From Agrypnia vestita (taxonomy: Eukaryota > Arthropoda > Insecta > Trichoptera > Phryganeidae), in assembly GCA_016648135.1 (NCBI GenBank), contig JADDOH010002253.1, positions 58,501 to 122,500 on the forward strand: 64,000 nt of DNA, in the 5' to 3' direction. How positions within the stretch are numbered: position 1 is the first letter of the stretch; each line of letters begins with the position of its first letter. Position numbers and translations under genes: made by a program. The notes under the pieces were generated by a model that saw only the letters and a list, made by a program, of their open reading frames with translations, was not told the DNA's origin and did not search any database. Below, one piece after another: positions 43,440-53,908 of this stretch.

Positions 43440-43880
43440 TATTGATATTCTCCATCTTCATCTTCACTCTTAATGAGAGTGGTCGTGGTCATGTAATATC
43501 GGCTAATCGTGGATGAGAGCATGGATGACCGTTCCGATCCTCCTATTTCTTGAGTATTCCAGGAGTAGACTCTTCTGCAGCGAAGTCGGTCCATCGTGTC
43601 GGTGACTTCCACGAGACCTAATTCCTTCTACACTGCCTCGGATCACCAACTTTTGAACATGTCTTCATCTCGTAACAGAGTATGAATATCTAATCTGTAT
43701 AGTTAAGCATGATGAACGCTGCTTGATGATTAATTTTCTTTATTTTCGAAGTATTCGTTTTGTGGGCTGACCACCGATATGTGGCGTATGTCGCTAGCAC
43801 CACATTTCTATAACGTCTATCCTCTTACGTTTTTCATGTTTTACGTTTCAGCATTATAGATAAAATCGAAAAGATAATTA
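43440..43880 (-). pseudogene. LINE RT C-terminal remnant (IEMWCWRR type)
   Basis: On the minus strand, RIDVIEMWCWRHTPHI (about 43825-43775) matches the "AFEMWCWRRMLRI.WT..R.N" motif of RTE-like insect LINEs. Downstream KLVIRGSVEGIS and a region corresponding to RGRP.TRW.D are decayed (43650-43500). No intact frame. Confidence 0.65.
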
Positions 43881-43959
43881 TTCTGAACAGTTTCATTTTT
43901 TATTTCCTGGTTATGCTTCAATCTTGTCAGATCTTCCATTGCGGATCATGTCACGGCAT

Positions 43960-44160
43960 AAATGTAATTATAACTTCGCGGTTATTCAGGTCTGTTTTTA
44001 TACTTTATATCAATGACAACCAATTGTATGATAATTTTGTATCATCCATATCATATGATGTAGATGTATCAACTCCAAGAATACTTGGAAAAATCAGTAC
44101 AATAGATATATCTTATTTGCTACCACTGTCTGGGCCCATATTACAGTGTAAAAGGCTTTT
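43960..44160 (+). pseudogene. Possible RT palm fragment
   Basis: The frame contains RSVFILYINDNQLYDN then SISYDVDVS, which could be a degraded "GSVLGP.LFILYINDL..YADDV" box with the second Asp retained. Single weak motif. Confidence 0.3.
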
Positions 44161-44693
44161 GAGGCACGCTGCTATTCAGGCTTTTAGGGTACCCCGAGGC
44201 TATATGGGGGGAGGGGGCAAACAGGTTCCTCGTCCCCTCCCCTCCTTCGCTCCGTCATTATACTACCTCTCCCCTCAACTTGCACTATGGACAGGGCCGG
44301 GTCAAATCACTCCAGCATCTTTCTGTACAGTGCACCGGGCTCTATTTAATCTCTGCACTTTGTTTTAACCAATCTCTCTGTATGTCGCATGTTAATGCGT
44401 CTGCATTTAATGCACCTTTATGTGTAGTGCACCGAGCTTTTTAATGCGCATATCTACAGAGTTCACTCGACTTCAACGCGTCTTTTTGCACAAAGCACCA
44501 AACTTTAACGCTTCTCTCTGTATCTTTTCAATGCTGTATTTCAATTCAATTTTGTATTAATTATTTTATTGTATCATATAAAATTTTAAGCCTATGAATA
44601 TAAGAGTAAGAATGAATATATCAATTAGTTAAAAAATATAATTGAATTAATAAAATTTAAAAATAAAAATAATTTTTATTCATTTTTAATTTT
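44161..44693. other. Noncoding stretch with GC-rich part and degenerate repeats
   Basis: 44190-44345 is G/C-rich (GGGGGGAGGGGG, CCCTCCCCTCC). 44320-44530 contains reiterated GCACC(G/T)..CTTT.AACGC..TCTCT(A/G) words at irregular spacing. No ORF is supported. Confidence 0.4.
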
Positions 44694-45196
44694 TGGGCCA
44701 TTGTAAAAAATTCTTTCATACGCGTTTTTCATAAAAATAGCTTCGGCTCTGTGAGACTTCTGTAATTTATCTTAATCAAATAATAATCCCGCGGTGGACA
44801 AATCCAGTAATTGTGTTCTCAGAACATATATACATATAAAAAAATAAATACTGGTCTATAAAATGAGTTACAAAATTGAAAATATTTATTTTCAGGCGTA
44901 TTCTAGTCTATGTGTTAAATAATATGAAAGAATATCATACATACATTAAATAAGAATATTGCTTATAACTCCACATTAAAAACTACAGATGTCTCTAGAT
45001 ATTTGGAACATATATATACAATTTTCAAAAATTCTATGTGTGGATGTTCTTACGATGGAATTAGTGAACGTTGCATTGTGTAAAGTGATCACTTAAACTA
45101 GCTCATACAGCTTGTAAGCCCTGGGCCATCGTAAAAAAGAGTTCCATACACGTTTATTATATAAATAGTTTCAAGACTTCTACAATTTATCTTAAT
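44694..45196 (-). repeat. Dispersed AAGTGATCAC repeat, one unit plus partial second
   Basis: On the minus strand it begins ATTAAGATAAATTGTAGAAG, contains GTTTAAGTGATCACTTTAC, CATCGTAAGAACATCCACAC and TGTTCTGAGAACACAATTAC, and after about 420 bp the start sequence recurs (ATTAAGATAAATTACAGAAG) with CTCACAGAG. It therefore has direct terminal or tandem repeats. Plus-strand copy at 63474; inverted derivative at 33969. Confidence 0.75.
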
Positions 45197-47302
45197 TAAA
45201 TGGTAAAATTTAATTTATTTTACAAATTAATACCCATTTACGCTCGTTCGAATTATAGTTGTTTAAAGTGTCCTATATTTAAAGAAACTAAATACAGTAC
45301 TCAAATATTTCAATACCTTTTAGACCTCCCTACCGTTTCGTTTCCAGTTTCAATCCATATACAGTTTCGAGGTTACGTTCTTTTTAAAATAAATATTTTA
45401 TTTTAATATATGGAGGTGTTTTGCGTCAGAAGATATATGAACGTGGAAAGGACGAGGAAAAAGAGGTTTCTTAGGACGGAAGGGTGTGGTTTTTTATTCT
45501 CCCATAACTTAACAACATAAAATTTAACCATATATTTGGGAAAATAATATCGAAATTAAATATTTATTTGGCAGAATATTATGAAATATTAAAATCTGAA
45601 TAAAATGTTGGTTATTGTGATTGGAATATTGCGAGATCTTATTTCTGTTTCTTTTCAAAATATATGCTTAGGAAAAAAACATGCTTCTTGTTCCCACTGC
45701 ACGCCCCTGGTTGAAAAGAAGGTGTGCTGGTTAATAAGTTTAAGTATTTTAAAAGTATGCAGTGCTTTGAAAATAACATGATTAGTTTTTTAAAGAAATT
45801 TTAAAAAAATATCGCAACGAATTCGGCCCAGGTAACTTCAGATGAACTATTCGAAAAGGTGAGGCAAAATAAAGGTTAGTTGTTAAAGGAAACAATTCTA
45901 TCTTATAACGAACAACGTTTAATGTTCACGCAAATGTGCCTTTCTTTGGACTTCAATGTTTTACATATTACTCATTGTCGTATAATTAGATCTATCGCTT
46001 CGTCTTGATCATCGACGATGCTCTTATTATTATCAACCTAGTAAACAAAAGTAAAAAGGCTGCATCTAGCGTGCTCGTGAATTTGAATAAACACGAGCCT
46101 TTTTAGTAATGTAAATAACTGTAAGTTAGGGTGATATCCAATGAAAGAGAGGGGATGCTGTGCACCGGCGGTCGTAAAGAATTTCGATGTTTTTAACAGA
46201 ACGCATATATGCAATTTTTAAATATTTAAGAAATGTGTTAACTCTCCATTTTATTCACTTAAAACAAAACAATCCGCTCAGCAAAATATCGATCTAGGAA
46301 GTACCTACATCTTTTGTAATTATCAATTCTGTGCAGAAGTACTTCAATTGCTGACAATTGATTCATACATAGACAATAAGACCATTGCGGGAAAAACAAA
46401 TTCTAACATTGATTTCGAGTATTAAATATTATCGTCTCAGCATTTTAGATGGTTTTTATTGTATTGTTCGGATAGGTGCGTTCTTTAGGTTTCACTGATT
46501 GAATTGTATTGAATAATTTGTGAAATGAATTTGGCTATATTTACAGCTTAATAAAACATGTAAATTGATTGGTTAAAACGAGTTTTTCAATAAATATGTA
46601 TTGCTTTTAAATGTGGACATTTATTTCTGCGGTCTGCAATTTATGTAGAATGAGATAAGCGAATATAAAAGTTAGTGAAGTTATTGTTTTTATTTAAATA
46701 AAGTTGCGTACATGAAATAACTTTTCCAAACATTTCCAAAAAAAACATATATACGCTTGGGTTATGAAAATACTATTAATGAGATTAAAATATTTACAGG
46801 TGTTATTTGATAATAATTTTCGTCATATTTATTCGTAATGAATTATCTTTTAAAATAAGTATTAAATTGTACCCAGACAAATATTAATTAAATTATACCC
46901 ATAAAATAACCTTTTCAATGTATTCTTACACAATTGTTCATGGGTTTAGTGATAATTAATTATCAATTGCTAGGAATTACTTAAATAGCAATGTTCTTAT
47001 GAACTTGCAGTCTGTTTCAAATTCTTATTGACAAAAATATTAAAAACGATTTTTAGATAATGAGATTTTATATTTGTAGAATTAAATTAAATCGACGATT
47101 TAATTGAATTCTATAAATATTTTTATTTAGTAATTCATTGTTCTTTAATGTTACTCTTGAAACATAGGGAGTAGGGTAGTCAAGGTGGTTATACATCATT
47201 CGATTGCTTTCTATATGTAGCCAATCTGCAACCACAATTGACTCAGCATTATTCCACAGCATTAATTATCCTGTGTTTGCTGAGAAAAAATTACACCTTA
47301 AA
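45197..47302. other. Long AT-rich noncoding region
   Basis: The only element found is the MITE half at 45638-45709. Short words such as AAAAGGCTGC..GAGCCTTTTT (46056-46106) form a minor inverted pair. No protein-like frame, RNA gene or microsatellite of note. Confidence 0.5.
45638..45709. mobile_element. Half copy of the CAGGGGCG MITE
   Basis: GTTTCTTTTC.AAATATATGC, CATGCTTCTTGTTC and CACTGCACGCCCCTG match the right half of 42220-42372. Confidence 0.65.
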
Positions 47303-47476
47303 ATATATTTATTTTTAAATAGAAATACATGATATATCAATATATTTTTTCTATTTTCAAACTAAGTTAAACGCTTGTGCTATGAAAATAGGACTAACTT
47401 GCTGGTCTGAAGTGAGGTTCGAACCCGCGACCTTTGGATCACGAGGCGAACGTCCTAACCACAAGACTAACAAGCT
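47303..47476 (-). mobile_element. tRNA-derived SINE, copy 2
   Basis: The minus strand has GCTTGTTAGTCTTGTGGTTA, B box GGGTTCGAACCTC (GGTTCGAACC at 47416-47425), and the body words CAGCAAGTTAGTCCTATTTT and CACAAGCGTTTAACTTAG. It ends in an A-rich tail. Frames on both strands across it are shadows. Confidence 0.85.
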
Positions 47477-47894
47477 ATTCAATATTATTTTTACAATATT
47501 ATACAATATTATTTTTTCTTTCATATTAAAGAACTGTATTCTTATCGGTGTAATGCTCTCCATGCTTCTTTCCTGGGCTTTATCTAAAAGTTGTTCATTC
47601 GCCTTGCTCATTATTTGGTGAATATACTTTTACCTGGGCTTTCTACACTATCTTCTTTTCTCAATATTTCCCTCATTTACCTTTCTAGTGCAACATTGGA
47701 GGAAGGCCTTATTTTTATTATCTGCGGCAAAAAACAGCTTTGAGGGTCTAGAATAATAGCATTTTATTTATCTTCTTGTAGTAATCTCCAAATGAACTTT
47801 AGCGATCATTTGCCAGTCACAGTTTTATTTGTAGACACTCGAAATAATTGGACTGTGGATCCATCCTACCATTTTTTCTTTATAAAATAGGGAA

Positions 47895-47985
47895 TAGAAT
47901 AACTTGCTAGTCTCCTGCAATGGGTCTCGTACCACTGATCACCGGATCTGTAAGCGAGTCATAACCGACCAACAAGCTATTCTTG
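47895..47985 (-). mobile_element. tRNA-derived SINE, 5' part only, copy 3
   Basis: The minus strand reads TAGCTTGTTGGTCGGTTATG, CTCGCTTACAGATCC and a mutated B box GGTACGAGACCC, then AGACTAGCAAGTTATTC. It is more diverged than the others and truncated. Confidence 0.65.
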
Positions 47986-48128
47986 AAAGTCATTAGATTC
48001 TTCAGCCAGGATATCTGTCGGCTTCTAAAGCCCCTTTCCCTTGCTATTTTGCCTACAATGAAGATGTGCAGATATTTTTTTGATATCTCATATTATATGG
48101 ATATAATAACTGAAATTGATACACGTGA

Positions 48129-48314
48129 GTAGCCTGTTGGTATAATGGTCATGATGCTCGCCTAGTGATCTGGCGATCGGTGGTTCGAGATCTATTCCAG
48201 GACACCAGCAAATTAGTCTCATTTTCATGGCACAAGCGTGCACCTAGCGTAGTTTGAAAGTAGTAAGAATATTGACACGTATTTCGTATTCGCATCTCTA
48301 TTTGAAGAAAAAAT
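48129..48314 (+). mobile_element. tRNA-derived SINE, copy 4
   Basis: Contains TAGCCTGTTGGTATAATGGT (A-box region), GTGGTTCGAGATC (B-box region), CCAGCAAATTAGTCTCATTT, CACAAGCG and GTAAGAATATTGACACG, ending in a short A-rich tail. Full length. Confidence 0.82.
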
Positions 48315-48494
48315 AGCTGGAATTTCTGGGTTTTTATTGTTTAATTGAGGGTCAATTTTTCTTTTCGCAATTTTGAAATAAATAAAATGATTATTCACGC
48401 ACTACACTTAAAGACTATGTATATTCTTTGAAAATCTCCCATTAGATACAAATATTTCATCATCATCATCACATATCAGTATCTAATGAGAGAT

Positions 48495-48725
48495 TTTTAA
48501 CCAATGAGGATCATTGCCATCTCATGCAGTATATTATCGCCCTGTCTTTTTCGAGGTGTTCCCCGCGGTTGCTTCTGGCGTTGGTGGTACAGTGCCATAT
48601 GTGGCTGCATTCTTTGAACACGTCCGACTCAACGAATTTCTATGGTTCTGACTCCATTGACCACTTTCCAAAATAGCACCAAAAAATTTTCGGACTACCT
48701 TCCATTTCCAGATTTTTAGCATTAG
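48495..48725 (-). pseudogene. LINE RT C-terminal remnant (RKFFG type)
   Basis: On the minus strand, VRKFFGAILESGQWSQNHRN (about 48695-48635) matches the "LRKIFGp..e.G.WR.R.N" motif of LINEs. In another frame HVQRMQPHMALYHQ and RGTPRKRQGDNILHEMA continue as the GHV.RM / GRP.KRW.D block. A frameshift divides them. Confidence 0.65.
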
Positions 48726-48814
48726 TAGTTTTTTCTTCTAGGCTTGATGCCCCCGTCTTGCTACCCGTATAATACAATAGGATTGCTTATATGTATAATA
48801 CTAATAAAGTAGTA

Positions 48815-49085
48815 AGTTCTTTCTATATAATTAATATGCCTTAGTATATCACAAATATTTATCATTACTGATATATTTCTGTTTGTTTAAATTTTTTATT
48901 CTTTCTTTCTATATAATTAATATGCCTTAGTATATCATAAATATTTATCATTACTGACATATTTCTAAATGTGGAGACCTGTAATTGGCCATCTATATTG
49001 TATCAATGTTTTCTATGCTTTTTTTTGTGCTGTTGGTGTTCCATAAACATTAAATAAATAAATAAATAAATAAATAAAATAAATA
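48815..49085 (+). mobile_element. LINE 3'UTR end with 86-bp duplication and (AAAT)n tail
   Basis: TTCTTTCTATATAATTAATA begins at 48817 and again at 48903, giving two nearly identical units. After TGTTGGTGTTCCATAAACAT an (AAAT)n tail runs from about 49050 to 49085. This is the usual LINE ending. No coding part remains. Confidence 0.6.
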
Positions 49086-49363
49086 AATATTGATAATTAC
49101 ATAACCCATAAAACACAAGTATTACGAAACTGTTTACTTGTTAGTAGGCAGGCCGATAATTATAAATCCATTGGAGGCATACTGTGCGGCCACCGCTATA
49201 GAAATTACAAGGATTTTTGATAAGTAGGTAACAACAGCACGAGCTTATTCTTGAATTGCGCATCACGATCTGCGCACTGCGAGCCGCGCGCGGGTGAACG
49301 TGGAACGTGCAGTTTGCGGGTTATGCAACACTCGTGAAACAAAACATTGTACAAGATCTTTAA

Positions 49364-50141
49364 AGCGTCTGATACACATGCTTCTTTAGTGGCACGTGAG
49401 CATGCGCAGTATCGACTTTGACAGTGGCATGCTTATTAGTGGCGTGTGTGTACGCACATTGCTAGAAATGAGCATGCCACCTAGTGGCATGCTCAAAAAT
49501 CAACCGCCGGTTGATTTATAAGCATGCCACTGTCATTCACCATAGAGAAGGGGTATCTTTGGAGCATGTGTGAACAGACTTGCTTATTTATGAGCATGCT
49601 TATGTCATTCGCGGGCTTCGCGGCTAGTATTATCAATGCGATCTTCTCAGTCCGCGACAGATGAAACAAATATGGCGCGTTGGGGAGAGATGATAAAACA
49701 TTACTTTCGTGACTTATTATAAGAATCACGAATGTCTGTGGAATACTCGGTCACCGTTGTGTAAAAATAATATAGTGAGAAATAATGTTTACGAAACTTT
49801 ATTAATAGGCATGAATGATTCAAATCTTACAATAAAAATTATATAAACTAAAATCAAAAATGTGCGGTTGGAAACTCGGGAACTGTTTTGATTTATTGGT
49901 TCGCTTGAATTTTCTATTTCAGTTTGCAAAGTTTCCATTTTGAACAAGAGCGTCTCTATTCTATGACAAGAGCATGCCACTAATAAGCATGTGTGTTTGA
50001 TTGTTAGCTTTGGACATGCTTATTTATGAGCATGCCACTAATAAGCATGCCAGTAATGAGCAAGTGTGTACAGTTGTTAGGGCATGCTTATTAATGGCAT
50101 GCTCATTAGCATGCCAGTAAAGAAGCATGTGTATCTGTACC
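49364..50141. mobile_element. 778-bp TTAA-flanked MITE rich in GCATGC words
   Basis: TTAA flanks both ends (49360-49363 and 50142-50145), suggesting a piggyBac-type target. Both arms contain GATACACATGCTTCTTTA followed by (G/C)TGGCA. GGCATGC/GCATGCC or near variants occur about ten times, mostly within 170 bp of the termini, often as AGCATGCCACTAATAAGCA, like clustered binding sites. The interior has no transposase. A further terminal fragment (GGTACTGATACACATGC) lies at 62280. Minus frames at 49493-50212 are shadows. Confidence 0.72.
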
Positions 50142-50145
50142 TTAA

Positions 50146-51527
50146 ATCTGAAGCGATTATCGTAAAGTTTTAGGAACCAATTAATAATATGGAAATAGAA
50201 GTGCGCGTCCATAAATCAAGTTATTGGTATTTCTGCAATGTTTCGTTTTAGAACTTTGCTTATAAAAATTTTTTTGCTGAATTTTCAATGCGCTTCTCTC
50301 ATTCTATTAACTAATTATCCTAAGGCATCACCAACATCGTCATCATCATCGTAATTACATCATTTTCGTAATCAAAGCAGGTTTTACTACGAGTTAAACT
50401 AAAATAATCTCAGAAAATATGTGACCAAACAAATATATTATGATCGTTGGCATATTATGATTATGATTATTATATTATTATATTATATATTATGATCGTG
50501 ACTTCGTTTTACCCAGTACCGATGAACGCCAAACTTACGCTTAATTTAAAATATCTTTTATTTTAACTTTGTAATAACAGTCTCTCATCATCAGGTATAG
50601 TTAGTAATATTATTAACTATACCTAATGATGAGAGGGACTGCTCGTCTCCAAACTAGAGTAGTAATAATATAATATAATAATATATTATAAGTAATAACT
50701 ATATATAATAATACATTATATATAATAAATAATAATATAATTAGTAATAACTCATATTGTGTGTGTTGTCATAACCATACAAGATAAAATAAAACATTTT
50801 AAATTAAAATGTTGCACCACGAAATAATTGCCAAATCTTTCAATGACATCACAAGACATACAGCATTTAAATTGTGTTATGTTTTCCTCCCCTGTACCTA
50901 CGCGTCAATTACTTTTTCAGCGGAGAATTACATATTATTGCCTGAAGTATTTTTACAATAGTCTGAAAATATATAATTTTTAAAATAAAACTTATAAAAG
51001 TAACATTTATATAACTCTTTGCATAGTAAAAAATTAATAAAATAATAAATGTAATAAAATATCATTCCTTCCCAGTGAATAGTACATTGTTTACGCATAA
51101 CCACGACAGTACTAAATGAGCTTACTTGATTTATTCATTGTACCTATTGAAAAATTGTAAAGAGGATTGCCTTGAAATGGCAATGAAATCAAAAAATTCC
51201 TTACTTCATCTATTTAATAATTAATCTTCAGTATATCCGGAAATAACGTTTTGATTAGATTTATAGCAAAAATTATTTGTATATCAGATAATTATTTTAT
51301 AAGATATTCCGATGGTCATATACCTGGTCTTATATATGGTCTTGTACCTGCCTATAATACTAAATTGGAGTGAACGATTCATTATTCTAGTACAGCCTCT
51401 AGAACAAATAACCAATACATTTGCAATTGTTTTAAATATATATATATACACCAGATCAATTCTTATATAAATTAATAAATATTATTAATAAACATTGTAT
51501 ATATTGTACTTGGCAATTGCCACTAGA
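50146..51527. other. AT-rich noncoding region
   Basis: Contains a 64-bp hairpin (50578-50641), dense TAATAT runs at 50440-50750 and otherwise no gene-like sequence. Confidence 0.5.
50578..50641. repeat. Long hairpin, arms of about 26 bp
   Basis: CAGTC and TCTCATCATCAGGTATAGTT pair with AACTATACCTAATGATGAGA and GGACTG with one bulge and one wobble. The loop is AT-only. It is AT-flanked and isolated. Confidence 0.7.
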
Positions 51528-51542
51528 TTTCGTATTCATCAG
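51528..51542 (-). ncRNA. Incomplete hammerhead-like core
   Basis: The minus strand has CTGATGA, only ATAC, then GAAA, followed by a palindromic TTGGCAATTGCCA-type sequence. With no helix II it cannot be a standard hammerhead. It may be a decayed Penelope-like terminus. Confidence 0.2.
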
Positions 51543-51995
51543 AAGTGAGGCACTGGAAATTCTTGATGTAATTAAGAAACATTTTACAATTATTATCATA
51601 TAAATAGTAACAACCACGTTGACAATATATTGAACACATGCTCTAAAATATGGATTTGCGCTATGTAACTGAAAATATTTTGCCGTACGTCACTTCGAGC
51701 ATGTATATGTTATACGTTTGATACGTTATATATAGTTGATACGTTTGAGATGAAGCTGTGCACGTATTTCATATGTTTTTTGCAAAAAAACCGTAATGGG
51801 TTGAAATGCCTGGTTTAGCAATCGGAATCAGATTCTGGAAGGGCGGGATCTAATCCTGCATTTTAAAAATTTAATTAAAAATAGTAATTTAACGAAGCCT
51901 TAATATATTTAATTAAACTGTTGTCTGTCCGAAATGGATTTGTGGCGCTCGCCATCGGATTGTTTTAAAGCAAGCTTTTGCATTATTGTTAACAT

Positions 51996-52308
51996 CTAAT
52001 AATAATAATTTCATTGTCTGTCTGTCCGTAACTTCCTGTAATATACGTAACATCTTTTTTAAATTTTTCTTTAATTTTATTATTTTTAATATTTTTTTAA
52101 TAAATAAAAACTTATTATTCTATTTTGCCCCGCGGGTAACATGGACGCAATTCCCGCCTCCCCCTTTACCCCACCCTCTCCCCGCGATACATATTTTAAT
52201 CAAATCTACCCTTTTTGACAGATCTTACCCAAATTTTGCATACTAATTCTTTAGGACCCGACTAAACGTGTACCTACAAGTACGTCATTCTTGAAGGGTT
52301 ATGGCTAG
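51996..52308 (+). mobile_element. Helitron-like element, about 310 bp
   Basis: Starts near TAATAATTTCATTGTCTGTC and CGTAACTTCCTGTAATA, contains one CCCGCGGGTAACATGGACG minisatellite unit, and ends TTGAAGGGTTATGGCTAG|T. The 86-codon frame at 51986 is accidental. Confidence 0.6.
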
Positions 52309-53651
52309 TTCATCATAAATCTATAAATATTTTTTATAAATAATTTCAAAGTTTTATACATTTATTATTACATCAATGGTAAAGTTATAAATATTTTGTT
52401 TATCCATTGTGAGTCGCGTAATCCTGCTAATTGCCTTCGTCTCTACATACATTTGTCTACTTGAAATATGACGGTCGCAAATCTCAAGTGGCTCGGTGCT
52501 AAGAATCTGCTTGGATTTATACAAAGCATCTTCGAATTTCTCGTAAAGTATGATTTGCTTCGTAATTTATTGCCCCACGATGTCTTAGATCACTAAAGAG
52601 TACAATTTGTCTCGGAATCTTTTCTCGATCCGACAAGTAAACCGCATTGCTACAATTGCGAAACTAATCCGAGAAATAAACAACGAAGATGCTGCAGAGT
52701 CATGTGTGCGCTAAATGATGAAATTATCGCATTTTTGCGCGTACAATATGCGGCAGGAAAGGATCTCTAATTAAATACAATTAAACGATTAATTTTTTGC
52801 GTGCAAGACGCGAATGGTACAGTTTTCAAATATATTGGAATTAAATATTTAATTTTGGGCGTTTAATGCACATTTTTTATTTATTGTATATAGTAAAATG
52901 CACATGTTGTAACAAATGCACATTAAACAAAATGTCTCGAAATTGTAACATAGTTCCTACCAAAGAAAAAAATGTTACTGTTTTTTTACATGTCGTAAAG
53001 CGGTCGCTCTATTGGGTTAACGAATGGATTAATAGGACAGTGAATATTGTTTAAATATATATTTCTTTTTTTGATACTAAATTTAAATCTTAAAGCGAGG
53101 AAATAACATAAAATATTTAATGAAAATCACTAGTTTATATAAATACGAAGCTTTGAAAACCGTAAAAATTTAATTAATGTCTCGCAAATTTGATATATTA
53201 TATAACTATTCCTTTTTACACATTTGTTTAAAACCGATTTATCCCCGATATCATAAGATATACAAGTATGTACAAGTATACATCAATTCCATATATTATA
53301 TAACAATTTCAACATTTCTGGTACACTCAAAACCAATTTAATGGTCGCGATCTTTCTAATAATGCCGGTAGTGTCGTAATTATAGCACCTATTAAACGGT
53401 TTATTAGGTCTACATTATTAAAAAGGTCATGTGTAGGTTATGGTTTTAAAAAAGTATAATCATACATATTTATTCTAGTATAAATGAATAGGATATAAGA
53501 CCAATAGAATATAAGACCAATATTTACGTAAAAAAACATATGTATTGTAATTTCTCGCTTAACATTTATTTGGGAAACAAAGTAGCCACCGAGTACAAAT
53601 AACACGAAGTACAATAAATTAATTATTTAAAATCCTGTATCCGTGTTCGGA
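52309..53651. other. Noncoding region; 52420-52760 repeat-poor
   Basis: 52420-52760 has balanced composition and no similarity to other parts of the window, and could be a host regulatory element. The remainder is AT-rich with short accidental frames (52866-53054). Confidence 0.35.
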
Positions 53652-53806
53652 TCGCATCGATATTCTTACTACTCGTATTTTTAAAATAAACTAAACGTGA
53701 AAATTGTTCACGTTTAGTTTGTCTTGTCTTGTGAAAATAGAACTAACTTGCTGGTGTTTCGAACCACCGACCACTGGATTAGTAGGCGAAAGTCATAACC
53801 GCTGAC
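53652..53806 (-). mobile_element. tRNA-derived SINE, copy 5, with hairpin
   Basis: The minus strand shows GGTTATGACTTTCGCC, GGTGGTTCGAAACACCAGCA and AGTTAGTTCTATTTTC of the SINE, then a perfect 14-bp hairpin (AAACTAAACGTGAA/TTCACGTTTAGTTT, 53688-53720) in place of part of the body, then GTAAGAATATCGATG. Confidence 0.75.
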
Positions 53807-53908
53807 TTGACTTTATAACAAATTAGAGTTTTTTTATTTTACACATTTTTATATGCTTTTAATAGCCAAAAATGTACACGTATTTTTTTTATTTTTCATT
53901 TAAATTAA

